A stretch of DNA of 64,000 bases from Hydractinia symbiolongicarpus (lineage: Eukaryota > Cnidaria > Hydrozoa > Anthoathecata > Hydractiniidae): NCBI RefSeq assembly GCF_029227915.1, contig NW_026633880.1, positions 186,001 to 250,000 of the forward strand. The letters are read 5' to 3'. Shown here in pieces: positions 41,127 through 54,490 of this stretch (its first letter is position 1; the number at the start of each line of letters is the position of its first letter). The notes beneath the pieces are model-generated. The model saw only the letters and a program-made list of their open reading frames with translations, did not search any database and had not been told where the DNA came from. The position numbers and the translations under genes are program-made.

Positions 41127-44100
41127 AAATAACTGTGTATACGTAAACGGATTAATAACATAGGTGGTAAATCCATACAACAAAGATGATAATTTTCAAA
41201 TGTACAATTTGCTAGAACTGTTTACTTTTTCTCTGTTTTCTAACTTCCTTTTAAAAAAGAGGTATGGAATGTTAAGAAGAAAAATGATTGGTTTTGAATA
41301 CAATGGATACCGCCTTGCTTTCTTTTTCCCGAGCTTGAATCTAATTGAATTCTAACCGAATAAGTGGATAGACACTTAGCAGAATGCGTGACAGAGAAAA
41401 CCCTATGCTTTTATCTTCTCTTTTTGTCATAAATACTTTATTGGAGTCAGGAAAAATATGACTTCGTGCATTATATTCCTCATTCCCAGAGCTCTGACGA
41501 CAAGATTGCTACAACATCTATCAAGAAAACTTCCACCATAATCTCCTGTGCCTTTTAGACGGTAGTTGCAGCGCAGAACAATATCAACAGACCTTCTAAA
41601 AGGTAAATAGCGGTGAAAATTCCTTAAAAATGGAAAAGAGCACCTCCTATATTCAAGCACGGGGAGAGCATATTAAATGACTACTGGAGTGGCTATTTTT
41701 TGGGTGGTTAACAGAAGTTACACCTCCACCCATTACTTTCTATTACGTATCGCGTCTCTCTATTATGCGGTCATCTATTGCCCTTCTCTACCGACGCGAT
41801 ATATATTTCATCCGACACCCTACTGCGCAACACGGCACCCTATGGCGTGACTTTTTTCATAACAAAAAACATTGTCTGGTGGGTAGTTTAAGACTAATCT
41901 AAAGACAATAACAGTAAAATCATTTTGTGTAAGCTATACTTCCTGAGTTTAGGAGATTAGGAATTTTAGATAGGGGCTATAAAACTTTTTAAACTTCTTA
42001 AAGGAAACATTGGTATAATTTGATTTGCAAAATGATTTCTTTAAAGCTCATGCATGTGGGAAAATGATTCAGATGAGGCTGTCATTGCTTTTTTGAAAAT
42101 ATGTAGGTAAAGGCCAATCTTCGCATATTTTCTTGGTCCACGTAACAGTATACCTAGGGTTATTACCCTGCTTTATAGATCACTATTTAATATCAGAGAT
42201 CCTTTCGAAATACACGAACCATCGTAAACTGTTCTTTATGGCTAAGATTTTGTAATATTAGTTTTCCACAAGATACTTAATTTTGTTATTCCGAGGTTGC
42301 ACGATTTTTTGGTTTAGTTTCTCTAAACAAAAAAAACTTAAATAGATTATTTTTATTAGAAGACCATATTTGAATATCTAGTTAAGAAAATTAACAGATA
42401 ACCTATTAGCCAACAACACGTTCCGAAGCACATTAATTTACGTTTGTATATAAAATTTACGCATTAAAATTTAAATAAGTTACGTGAATGTAATTAAAAG
42501 CAAATTTTAGCTGCTCTGGATATAGAACTTTTAACCGGAAATAGGTACAAAAAAAATCATATTCGGTTACACTGCCAACCTTTAATGAATTTAATGCATT
42601 GATTCATTGTGTACTTTTATTGTCTATAATCCTGAAAGTAAACATTTTTACACAAGGCGGAGAGAGGCTAAGTACTATAGTTAAGAGAAATTTTCTAGAA
42701 GTTTTTCCCTGAACATTCTTTTTATATAATGCAAAAAATTTAAACTTGGTTAAGTTTGAATGACAAATTTTCACAGCGGTCGTTCGGTTAAACTCGGATT
42801 GTAAGGGTTTTTTTATTTACCAGTCATAGTTAACATTTCCTTTTTCATGTGAAACTAACTTCTGTTTCTTTTTTAAATTATTTTAAAAACACTTTGTAAA
42901 CGGTGGATAACAAAGAAAAACGTAAGATAAAGTGTTCAAAAATCAAAGTATTCTCTATTGATAATATTTAAACTTATGCATACAATACATAATTAAACAA
43001 AACTAACGATAAATTAAAATCTCCCTAATGTGCATAAAGTTCACGCTAAGCATGTTTTTTAAACAATCAATTAAACCTCTTACGGTAAATCAGTTACGCA
43101 AATGCTGTTTAGAAATCACGATTTCTTTTTACTAATAAAAACTAATCCAGCAAAACATATTAGTCTTACATGCGTAACGGAGGGTTTCCACTTAAACGGA
43201 TGCAGTCGAAGTGAGCGACGGGGATCGAATTTGTACATGCGCAATACATTTTCCTTTACTTGTTCGATTGCTTCTTTAAAACGCCAAAGCGGCTATTTCA
43301 ATTAAAAATATGAGGAGATTACAGTCACTGCTGCAAATTTTAGCTTTCTGGTACAAAATGGCACGAAAGACGAAACACATTTCGAATATGCGATGGTCTT
43401 TTGTCCGAAATATGTGAAAACGATTTAAATGATATTTTTGACATTCTAATCTATGCCTTTTACTTTCCACAAATTGTTTGCCACTATATAAAATTGTCTA
43501 AAAAAATTTTTTTATGTTGACCATATTTTTTTGTTACCTTTTGTTCCTCTAGTAACATAGTTTTTTGAAAAAATAAGTTGTCCGTGCATTTTCTGTAATA
43601 AAATAAAGTGTTTTTTTGACTTAAAAACAACAACGTTTTTCCAGAAGACAATCAGTTTGAAAGCAATCCTTATTGCGCGATTTTTTATGATACACGACGT
43701 GACTTGCGGAAATTGAAAGGAAGTAATCAATGCATGTATTACTGCCTTTAGACATTCGGTTGAGTCCTAGTAGCCTCTAAGAAGCTACTGTTAGTTTCAA
43801 AAAACATGTCGCGGTTTTGTGTAATAAAACTGTACTTATTTTATTTTTCAGATAAGACAATAAAACATCGAATTTTGGCTGGTAGTACTTGTATTAAGTT
43901 GATATAACTGCATGCACAGCTATACCTGCAGCTTTTGCAGTTGGGACATTTGCATTTTGTTAATTTTCAATCTTTATGTTCTTTTACAAGTTCATAATAT
44001 TTACAAGATGCATTAAAGCTGGCGGCAAACTCAAAAACGGACGTTTCTGTGATCGAACATTAACACAGTTTAGTCAGTGCTGCTATCCAAACTTACATGG

Positions 44101-44600
44101 GTTCGTAAAACATATTTATACGCAAATCATGTTATGTTCTGTTCAGAACGCAGTTAATGTCAACTCTTGCCCCGTTATCGTGTCGAATATCTTCATTACC
44201 ATGATCACATGGAAGAAAAATTTTAGTTACAGGAAAAGAAATATACCGAAATAACACTTTTTTGATAATGTCCTCAAATTTTAAAACATCCTTTTAAAAC
44301 GTACCTTCAGGGCACATGAATGACACATCTCGTTCCCAGGAACCTGACTCTTTGCCGGAAGCGGAAAGAATTTTTTTTCTTCTTTTTTGCTCCTTGTGTA
44401 ACGAAAACGATAGCGGTACTAATGGCTCAAATGGAAGTAAAAAAACTAATAATTTATAATATTTATTGACTTTCCCGATAATCTCTTTATGCAAATTTTG
44501 GTGGATGTTTTTATTCAGAGATTTTTTTAGTCTCATTCAGAGATCTGCATGTGAAAACCAGGCACATCATTATGGGCGTAAATGCACAATTCCCTAGGCG
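41127..44600. other. No gene recognised
   Basis: AT-rich DNA with only short ORFs lacking domain patterns. I see no strong repeat or RNA gene. Confidence 0.4.
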
Positions 44601-44611
44601 TTGTACTATGG

Positions 44612-44619
44612 TATAAAAA
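44612..44619 (+). promoter_or_regulatory. Possible TATA box of the 44.7-kb gene
   Basis: tataaaaa occurs 76 bases before an ATG (44695-44697) that is followed directly by gtaagttt. The spacing would put transcription start near 44645 (ctcagtcatt), giving a ~50-base leader. Confidence 0.35.
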
Positions 44620-44694
44620 CAACTAACTGCATAAAAAGTTGTTCCTCAGTCATTATAAAATTTTAAAATATTTTATTCGAAGAACTCGTCCAAT

Positions 44695-46315
44695 ATGGTA
44701 AGTTTTATTTAATGAATAACTATGACTTTTCATCAACCTTGTGTGGTTAGGATTCCTTTTAGAATTATATACATAAATAATTTAAAAAATTGAAGTTCGT
44801 TTTTCAGTTACGCTTTAAGTTTTATTTCTTCGACAAAAGCTACAAAAAGTTCAGTCTTAAAAAATAATTCTGTGAGCTTTTTAAATCTCGGAGCCCACTA
44901 TTTTTTAATGTTTTACCTTCAAGGTTATTAATGACATGATATTTTTCTTGTATAGCTAACCGTAACAAGTCAGCTCAGCAATTCGAATTCAAGTCTTTAC
45001 CTTGTGTGTAATTATTCCTTAGCATAATATCAGTTGTTTTTGAACACATACATTTCTGTTAAATTTTTAATGCAACTGTTTGTCTAAAGAAATTAACTTA
45101 AGCAGTGGGTTACATGTTAATTAGGTACACTAGTGGAATTCCCAAAACAACTTGTAACACGTTTGTTGTAAGAATCAATATAAAGTAACTTTGATTGACG
45201 TCCACAAAATTATGTTACCATTCATTATTGTACTGGTCGATGAGGCCTTTGGAGAAATCCACCTGGCAGGGAAGCAATGAAAAAGAAAACCATTTCTTTA
45301 ATTCTTAAATTTTGATAACATCTGCAAGGACGCGTCAATGCTCAAGAAGTATTTTTTTGGAAATTTATGTACCCATTGCCTCTATTGTGTAGAGCTTAAA
45401 ACACTGATCAAAATATTGTTTAGATTTATGTGTTTTGACGAACGGCTAAGGAAATAAAAGGTTAAAAAATTTTGCTGAGGTCAGGAAGGACCTGCCAAAA
45501 TACAAAAATTGTATACTATAAAATTTTTATGCAATCTTTCTAAAAATAAAAGATATTGACGTTAAAGTAGTGTTATTGACGTCGTGCCGTTACGTCAAAA
45601 AATTTAACATTTGAGACATATCTTTTTCGACGACATCATAGGAAAATGCTAATAAATAATTCCATCTTATTAAGTGATTACGTGTCAAAAAAAAGGCTGG
45701 CAACAGCAAGCACAAGTCACTTAAAATAGGTTTCTTAAACATTGTATTTACCCTAAAGGTTTTTACAATAGCTTATACAAAAAAGGCATAGTTCCTACTA
45801 TTTGTGAATTCAAATCTGTTTTAAACTCTGGTCTTTACTTTCTACTTCTTACGTCACTTACCACTTCTAGCTCCATCTTCACTTCTAAAGTAAATTATCG
45901 TAGCTTCCAAATTCACTTTTCTATTTCTAATTCTTCACTTTATTTTTTTTTGTTTCTAAAAATAACTTTTATTATTTTTTGAACTTTTTTCAAGATGGAG
46001 GGATCGTTCTTTTGTTGTTCTTCTGTGTCGATGGTAAACAATGTCCGAAAGTTAGCCGTTAAATTTACTTTAGGAAATCAAATTATGTCGTTTACATCAC
46101 GTGACGTAAACAAAATAAATCCGATGACACTTTCTTCGGCGACTTCAAGGAAAATTTTGCGTACATCAGAGGAAAATGAACTCATCACTTTGCCTGTTAC
46201 AGACACACACACAGTCTCTGTGTTACGATAGAAATGTTTTGTTGTGCTATAATACATACGTTTTTGTAGAATAACGAACAATCAGAAGATCAACAAGATC
46301 TGCAACAAGAAGCGC

Positions 46316-46365
<50 letters not shown>

Positions 46366-49286
46366 GCACAACAACAACAACAAGCACAACAACAACAACA
46401 AGCACAACAACAACAACAAGCACAACAACAACAACAAGCACAACCTCAGCAACAAGCACAACCTCAGCAACAAGCACAACCTCAGCAACAAGCACAACCT
46501 CAGCAACAAGCAGGCCAACCGGAGGAACCTGAACAACAGCAACCACTGCCACTGCCACTGCCACAGCAAGACCAAGTGTGGAGGAATGGGCAACGATACT
46601 TTGTGTATCACAACGTCCGAAGGGTAAGTAACATAAAATTATTTTCTCCTTACAGTTCTTTACCATAAAGTTATTATCGACATTTTTATCAATTTAGAAT
46701 CCGAGAAGAGCCGTCAAGAGAGTGGGGTAAGTATTTTTTTGTTATATTTTTTTTATATGTCAGCCACCGCGAATGCATGCTTTATATAAAGTATCCGACT
46801 TTCTTACCTCAGAAATCGTTTTGTACTAGTATTTAAAAAAACTAGCCACATTAAGTAAAGGTCGTGTTTTTCAGCAAGCAGTCGCTAACCAATATTTGAA
46901 AGAAGTAAAATAGGATAGTACAATTTTTTTCAGGAACAACTTTCTTGAAACAATTGTACAAAATTAAGCTGTTCTTAAGTTTGTAGTGATTTTTTGCGAT
47001 CGTTTGTTGAACAAGGCTATATTTTGGCTTTCGTATTAAAAGAGTTATTGTAGAATTTAGCATCCGAAAGACTATTCAGTTTGTTAGGCATCTTTGTAAA
47101 AAAGCGTTGGATATATATTATAGCAAATTATTTTTTGTGTTTGATTCTCAGAAATACACTTAATACACATAATTTGTTTCGTTCAATACATTTTATACAT
47201 ATTTCTTTCTTGTAGACCAAATGACGGCCAGACAGTTTATGTGAGAGAGCGACGGAGGAGGAGGGTAAACCGAGATCCACCACCACTACCGCAGCCACCA
47301 GCTGCACCACCATCACCATCACCACCCCCACATCCAGCTGCACCAGTGCCAGCACCACCACCAGAGCAAGCACCACCACAAGTGCCAGCACCACCACCGG
47401 AGCCAGCACCACCACCAGAGCCAGCACCACCACCACCACCACCGGTGCCAGTACCACCACGGGAGCTATCACCACCACTGGCGCCAGCACCACCAACTTT
47501 AACTGGACCACCGCTACCGTCACCACCACCATTAGCTGCACCACCTGCAGCTCCTGATGCACTCGCAGCAGCTGAGTAGTTCTATGTTATTCCGTATGTA
47601 TAACTTTTTTTCTGTGAATTTATTGAAATTATAAATTTATTTTCGCGCTTTTACATGATGCAACCAGTCTCGCTAATTTGACTCAACCTACTACACTTTT
47701 TCATGAAAACGCATTCGTGCATTCACAGAGCTTCTGTTCTACGATTCACAATTTTTTCCCCTTTCACTAGGCTGGATCAACCGGAAGACTTTCAGGTTTG
47801 GCTTGAAGTAAGTTTAACGTATTTTCTTTGTCAATGCTTCTGACTAAATGTTTGTAAATAAAATGAATGATGTATTTAAAACTTAATTAACGGGATCAAA
47901 AGACAATTAACACCTTATCGACAAAATACGTAATAGCGTAATTTACGCGTTTAAGGATGTTTTGTTACTTCACGTGAGGATTACTACAAAGTAAAAAATG
48001 GCTTTCTTCATTCACTTTGAATGGAACCTTTAACGCCAAATTTTGCTGGATAAAATAGGTTGTGCTAGAAAAAAACTCGACTAATAGTTTTTTTTTTAGC
48101 ACCTTAATTTAGCATTTTTTAACGGCATTACGGACGAAAATCAATTTCAATCTCTTAGCAAATCGGTAGAAACGCGCTTCTTCATATTGCACAATATTTA
48201 AGATTTAGCAGTAGAGATTTTTGTCGCTTTGGCGAGTGACCACGCAGAGTACGTAAAAAGGTAAAAACGCTTCTTATGACATGTCTTTTGCTGAAGAAAA
48301 AATTGCTTTAAACTGATATTGTAAATACTGATTGCTTTACGCTAAAAAAGGTTTCGGCAGGATTCGATAGTCTAAATGAATTCCTTTTTCTTACTTAGGC
48401 AATAGAGCAAGACTTTCAACGGAGGGATCAAACCAGGGCACGCCTACGATCTGTTTCGCATTTATGTTCTTCCTCCTCGTCTTCCTCGTATTCAACCTCT
48501 TTGTCTTCCTCTGCACATTCCTTATCGTCCGCTTTGTGCTTATCTTTACCTTCTTCTTTGCATTTCTCACTTCCTCAAACACCTCCATCCACTTCTTAAT
48601 CCACTTCTTCATCCACTTCTTCATCCTTCTTGTCTTCCTTCTCTTCATTATCTTTTGTGTCGTCAACTCCTGCAGTGTCATTGTTGTCTCCACCGTCTGG
48701 GTCGTTGTCGTCCTTGTCTTCGTCTACGTTGCGTCAGTCTTCTCACCGTCCACAATTGCATCCATACTTTCGACACCATCCATATTCGCCTCCATATTCA
48801 CCCTTACGACCACCCACAATTCCTCCTTCACATTCCACCCCATTGCTTCCTGCACTGCGTCCATTTCGAACTCTTTCACACGGTGGTGATTCAAAAGTGG
48901 CATCGATATCAATGCCGCCGCCGCCGCCACCACCACCATCGCCACCAAGGCCACAACCACCACCATCGAGGCCACCACCATCACTATCACCTCAACCACT
49001 ACCAAGGCCACCACCACCAGCATCAATACAAAGGCCACCGCCACAACCACCACAATCACCTTTGCAAACACCGCCATCCTCTACACGTTCTTTATCGTCT
49101 TTTATTGTTCCTCCCCGTTCTATACGCACACACATTGTACCCTGTCCACTCCCATACCACCGTCCCAATATTATTCCTCAAAATCCATTGCCTCCTCCAC
49201 GTCGGGTTCCCCATGATAATGCTTGGTCGGTTGGTCAAGCATTAAGAGACCTGCGTGAATGGATCAATGGATTTTGGAGGCGGTAA
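44695..49286 (+). CDS. Candidate spliced gene: Gln-rich exon, alternative Pro-rich ends
   Basis: ATG|gtaagt at 44695 may be a start exon, phase 0. Exon 46270-46623 (phase 0-0) encodes NNEQSEDQQDLQQEA, a long glutamine/alanine-rich tract and WRNGQRYFVYHNVRR. Exon 46698-46726 (NPRRAVKRV, phase 0-2) follows. From there two 3' choices fit phase 2: exon 47216-47579 (NDGQTVYVRERRRRRVNRD, proline-rich tail, stop TAG), or exon 47771-47807 (LDQPEDFQVWLE) joined to 48399-49286 (AIEQDFQRRDQTRARLR, then serine- and proline-rich). All junctions are GT-AG. The basic Gln/Pro-rich composition suggests a nuclear or RNA-binding protein, but no domain is recognised. Confidence 0.5.
45230..45620. repeat. Diverged partial copy of the CRE-rich repeat
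   Basis: tcgatgaggcctttggagaa and atccacctggcagggaagca correspond in order to tcgataaggcccgtggaaaa and atccacttaggca at 12071. Later segments (ttgcctctattgtgtagagc) also match, but only one TGACGT-type site is left. It shows that the tandem repeat belongs to a dispersed family. Confidence 0.55.
46312..46508 (+). repeat. CAA microsatellite and Gln-rich minisatellites
   Basis: About 17 CAA codons are followed by four 15-base units (gcacaacaacaacaa) and four 18-base units (gcacaacctcagcaacaa), all in frame with the exon at 46270-46623. The antisense leucine/valine frames are artefacts of this repeat. Confidence 0.9.
48399..49286 (+). CDS. Alternative terminal exon, Ser/Pro-rich, one stop
   Basis: The phase-0 exon begins after a good acceptor (ttcttacttag) and encodes AIEQDFQRRDQTRARLRSVS, a serine-rich stretch, a proline-rich stretch (SMPPPPPPPPSPPRPQPPPS) and a distinct C-terminus (NAWSVGQALRDLREWINGFW). 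An in-frame TAA at 48597-48599 lies within an acttct-tcatcc repeat where neighbouring units read TCA. It may be a polymorphism, an error or an intron boundary. If real, the isoform would end about 66 residues into the exon. Confidence 0.45.
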
Positions 49287-52200
49287 ATCATTTATTAATT
49301 AGTATAATAAGAAATGGTGGTTTATATTTTTTTCTTGTTTTACTATAAGTGCTATTGGACGTTTTACAAATACTTTGCAATTTTTTCTTATGTTTAAGAA
49401 AGTACGCATCCTTACATAAAGTTTTATGATGTAGAACAAATGCTTTTCTTTGTTTAAGAGGTTGTAGTAAGAAATTCATACACATCCGCTATGCATTACA
49501 GTATATCTAATTACCGTTTAATACAGATTGTAACACACATACAGAGGAATGCCTTAAATATTGTTTTTGTTGTATTGACATATTAAAGATTTTTTTGCTT
49601 ACTTATTTTTTGCTTAGAATCAGATAAGATTCATATTTTTTATTGTGACAAAATATTTCAGCAAATTCTGTTCTAATCATGTTAATAATGTTTACTTGCC
49701 TTAGCTGTTACTATTTCTAAGAAGGGAGAGAAGGTAAAGGGGAAGGGGTCAATTTTTTCTCATATCATCTGTTTTTGTCTTTTTAAAAAGTAATTAATGT
49801 TGGGCGATCCAGCGCATGTGCTAAATTAATAATACTGATATTTTTATATAGTATATATAAAATTGGTGAATTTGCGACTATTAACTAAAAATGGTGAAAA
49901 TTTTCTGTACAAAAAGTCTATTACGCATTTGATATCAAATGTTCAATTTTTTAGGACGAGAAGTCGGTCGAGAAACCAAGCTTTTGATTCATTATCTTAA
50001 ACAATAAAAACGAAAGTAGTTCTAGTGCTTTAAATCCGGGTTCTTGTTGTGTTTTATCAAATATTTTAAATCATTGATACATGATGCATTGACATACGAT
50101 TTTTACATTTACACAGTTGGGAGTTCAAAGCAGTTTTTTTCGTTTCTTTATATAGTTATACTTCCAGTGAATTTTCTCAACTGTTCAATTGTTGATTGAT
50201 ATTTAATTTTTGTTTTTCAGCTTTTGATTGTTGAAAGTGCTTTTTTCCGTCCGGTGCAGACGATGTTTATAAAGTTACCAATAACGCAACGCATCATTTG
50301 CTTACTTCCCACAATTCTAAAACAGTATTACAAAAAATCATTTTGTGGTATTTCTAAAAATTGTTAAACGTTATTACTTGGGCAGGGTTGCGGATCGAGT
50401 AACCAACGTAAAAATGCGTCGCACTCTCTGCGAGGTCTGCAAGAAAGGCACAAAATATCTTAATTTACAGGCGTGCTGGCGTCTGCAAAAATTAGTACCC
50501 TTTCGTGTTTTAGAACTAAATAATTTAATTAAAACCATGCGATGTGAACAATACAAATAAAATGCGACAAGTTCGGCTATTTATTAGAAACTGTTTCTCA
50601 ATTGCTTGTGGTTACAAGCTATCAAATTCCTCCCTCCTTTGTAATAATCTATGTTCAGAATTGTAGTTAGCTAAGTTAGATTCAAAAGATCAGTGGCAAA
50701 ATGTCTTTAGTCATTTTTTCAATTTTTCTTAAATTGTTACAATTTCTTTAATGCCAGGCTTTCTTGTTCGTTTTTTACTTTCTTAAGATCATATTACTCC
50801 AACAACTCCAAGTGTTTTTTTATTCCTAATTAGAAGACTCACTCTCAGACAAAAAAATGTTTTGACGACTCACTGGCTCATAATGCAAAAAAAAAACTTA
50901 TTTCTTATAACCGCCTAAAGATATTGAAGAAATACAATTTTGATTTCAAATGAAGAGAAAATGCTCTTTTATTTCTTGTTTCAACTTTCTTTTTAAAATA
51001 ATGTAAGTTTACTGAATTACACTATCTTTTAACTTAGGTATTCAAGGTGAATGTACACTGGCTTATGATATTCGTGTCTCACTTATATTATCATGACAAA
51101 CTATATTATACAAATTTTGTACCTGAGTTGTCAAAGGTGAGAACACAAAAAATACAAAATGGAGAAATTGAAATGTAGCAACTCTTAAATGAAGACGGGC
51201 CTATTTCTAATTCTGCGGTATTATATTTGTCTACATATATTCTTTTATATCTTGTAATAAGTTGTGGGAAAGTATAACTGGATCTCAAGAGACGTTTCTT
51301 TATAAAAATGTAAAAAAAAATCCACTTTTTTTGTAAGGAGAATAATTATTTTATATCTTCTAGTTACAAAAATAGTTATAAATTGGCTTCTTTGATGTAA
51401 ACTCAAGAAAAACATTCAACTTGTTTTCTATGGTGGACTATTGAAAAATGGGCAACATTCGCTTATATTTTTGGAAATATTCAGACTACTTTCTTATTCT
51501 CTAAAAAAATTTAAATAACTAGATAGCAACAGCAATATCTACTTTTCTTGTCACTTTCGTTGTATAAAGAGTTTTCCACCATTTTTTGGCTGTTTTAACA
51601 CCTTTCAAATGGCGACATGACACACGAAGCCGTCTTAGGAGAATATACTAAAGTTCTGAAGATTTGATAAGAAGTTAAACAACTTTGGCAGTTTATAAAT
51701 TTACGACAAAAGTATTTAATGGTTTACGGATAAAAATCGTATTTCATTAATCGATCAAAAGTTTTTCGTCAACCATGCCATAAATCCAAAAGCTAAGCCT
51801 ATTTTATCTCAAAAATAACCTTTGTAAGTATTTCAGTTCTACATAAACAAAAAGATATTATTTTCAATCATTTTTATTGCGTGAAGGAGTTACTTTTTTC
51901 CAAAAAATAACTAAAAAAGGAAATTTTTTGTTCGTTCAAAGCAACTGCATACTCCATTTATTCAGTACCTACTGGTAACCATGAGTTCTCACGCAGATAT
52001 ATAATCGTCTGAATCTTTTAATTTCGTCGTATGCTGTCATAGCCTAATCAAATAAGCTGGGAGGAGAGCAGGCAGGAGACCCAGCATAACTTTTCTTATC
52101 ACTAGGAAATCGGATTAAAGTTTGCCATCGCCAGAAAAGAAATCAAAAGTTATCTTTTGCGACATTATCTTCTGATAATATCAATATCTCGAGATGATAT

Positions 52201-53540
52201 CGTCAAAGCACTATTAAAAGTAATTCAGATCTTTTACCACAAATGTCATGCTGGTGTACATCCACCTTAAGAGTTTTACTTTTGTACTGGAGTTAGGTTT
52301 TCCTCTGTACGTGAAGTTCTTGTTTGTTTTATTAAAAAAATCATTCTTAAGGTTGTTTTTTGTTTGCAATCTTCTTTTAATAATTATTTTTAGAAATCTG
52401 TTTATCGATAATTCTTCCATCCTAAATTTGAAAAACAATATTTGATTTTTATGGTGTGTACGATTTCGATTAATTTTTGCACGGATGAGGTACTGTTTTA
52501 TAAAAACTATACGAAACAAGAACTGGAACCTGTGAAATTGCGTCATACAAAATACGGGTCAAAATTGATTACACATAATTTTAAAGAAAGGAATGTAAAA
52601 AAAAATCAAAAAAAAATATGACTACCGTCAAAATTTCAAAGAAATTAAAACTAACAAAGAGACTAAAATTAAGTCGTTGAACACACAAAATTCAGAAAAA
52701 AAACTTTAATTCGTTTTTGCGTGCATTATCACTAGTATTTCCGAATAACATTTTTGTCTCGTTAAGATATTAGAGTTTCCATTCGCAACGAAGGTACTTT
52801 TCAAGTCGAAGGTAGAAAAACATTTTTTAAGGGGGCTCGCCCTAATCTGCACATGGTCTAGTCACTGTTTCGGAATGTTATCGCATTTCTGGATACCTGG
52901 ATTTCCCAATGAATTGGACGATAAAACGAAAAAAATTAAGTAAGTGGAAGAAAATTGAATTGAATAACTGTCATTAAAAGTTTAACGAGAAGCAAGCATG
53001 AGTTAATGTCTGAATACTGGGTTACTTAGAAATCCTTATTAACCAAATCAGTAAAATATCGGATAAAATATCTCTCCACATCATTCTTGCTAGCTAACGT
53101 ACAAGAACTCCAGTATATAGTATAAAAAGTTTATCAACGTTAGGTTTGACATTTTTTTTCGCTTGAGGTACAGACATCGAGAATTGGCAAACCAAAAATA
53201 TCTTCCACAAAAGTAAAAATGAATTGTACATATTATTTATTATATTATATTATTTATTATATTTATTAATATACGTTGTTTTTAAAAAAGCCTTCAACGA
53301 CCATATTTTCCACGCAATTTTTCGACGCAGAAGACTGAAACTTTTTAACTAGTCCATTTCACTCTGTGTGTTATGTTTAGAGAAAGTTGGGTTTTTTTTT
53401 GTTTGGCCAATAGTGGTCATTTCAACCCATAATGCAATCAGTTTCTTCCAATCATCATTGGTTTCTCATTTTAATAAAAAAGAATACGATTTGTTGTAAG
53501 AAGCACTGGTCATGATGGAAAGGTTGTAGATCGTTTTATT
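49287..53540. other. AT-rich DNA without supported gene
   Basis: Short ORFs only. A few acceptor/donor-like words occur but no phase-consistent chain was found. No RNA gene or strong repeat seen, apart from low-complexity AT near 53230-53270. Confidence 0.4.
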
Positions 53541-53549
53541 GCTTTTCCT

Positions 53550-53765
53550 CTACCCCCATAAAAATCATATTTTTACATCGTTGTAAACAGAAAACCATTC
53601 TCTGCCACCTTGAAAATCATGTTTTACAATAAAATAAAATAATCTCTACCACCAAGAATTTTTTTGTTATTATTAGCAGAAAATCCCACAGTGCCACCAT
53701 GAAAATCATATTTTACATTTACAGAAAACCACCCTCTGTATCACTATGAAAATTGTGATATTCCT
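53550..53765. repeat. Degenerate ~65-bp minisatellite
   Basis: aaaatcatattttaca followed by agaaaaccac(t)ctctg recurs three to four times with insertions. Confidence 0.5.
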
Positions 53766-54162
53766 TGAGTGTGTAATTCTTCTTACTCAACCAATAAATA
53801 GTTTATTCCATAAGTCACAAATAAAATAAATGGCATAAGTTAAGAACCGATAAAACAAATTCATAATTATAATACTTCATCAACCGTAATCAGTTATCAA
53901 TAGCGCAACTATTTTGAACACAACTCTTCTTTAGTTAACCTCATACAAAGTATTTCACAGCTGTTATCAGTTTCTTGTAAAGGATGGCAATAAGGTATTG
54001 TCTACGTATAGAACCTAAGATAAATATGGAAAGATAGTAAGTATCACAACCATGCAGCACAGCAAACGGCAGGGGAGGCGAAATCCGCCTCCCTCTCCAA
54101 TTCCTTCACCCCGGACCGGATAGGGTTAAATGGGACGGTGTTTACTCCCCATTTTTTGTGTT

Positions 54163-54490
54163 ATTTCTTCTTATTATTATTATTATTATTACTATTATTT
54201 ACCCAGGATAGCCTCTTCAGTTCCTATTGGTACTGCTATCAACAAGGGTCCTGCGAAGGGGGTCCTAGCGCATTTAAAGCTCCCATTTGAGCTACGAAAG
54301 TCGTGGAAGCACAGCAATCGCTCAACTAGACAACCGCCTAAGATATCAATCCTATTCTCATGCTGAGCGCCAAGCAGAAAGGATAGATTCACACTTTTAT
54401 AGTCTCTGGCATGACTCGGCCGGGGTTTGAACCCAAGACCTCCCGCACTGAAAGCGAACGCTCTACCACAAGGCTATCAGTCGGTGTTTG
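54163..54490 (-). repeat. tRNA-derived SINE, copy 2 (most complete)
   Basis: On the minus strand a tRNA-like head (gccttgtggtagagcg as A box, gggttcaaaccccg as B box) is followed by a ~200-base body and a TAA-rich tail (taataataataataa), the hallmark layout of a SINE. It shares its body with copies 1 and 3. A small hairpin gggaggcg/cgcctccc lies at 54074-54094, just beyond the tail. Confidence 0.75.

Noticed and set aside
46247-46666. Minus-strand valine- and leucine-rich ORFs
   Set aside because: They are the complement of the CAA repeat; the plus-strand exon has matching splice sites and phases.
47128-49077. Minus-strand valine/alanine ORFs opposite proline-rich exons
   Set aside because: They are complements of CCA/CCG repeats; no splice or start evidence.
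54390-54480. A functional tRNA gene
   Set aside because: A and B boxes are present but the cloverleaf is imperfect and the sequence continues into a repeated body with a TAA tail, so it is a SINE.
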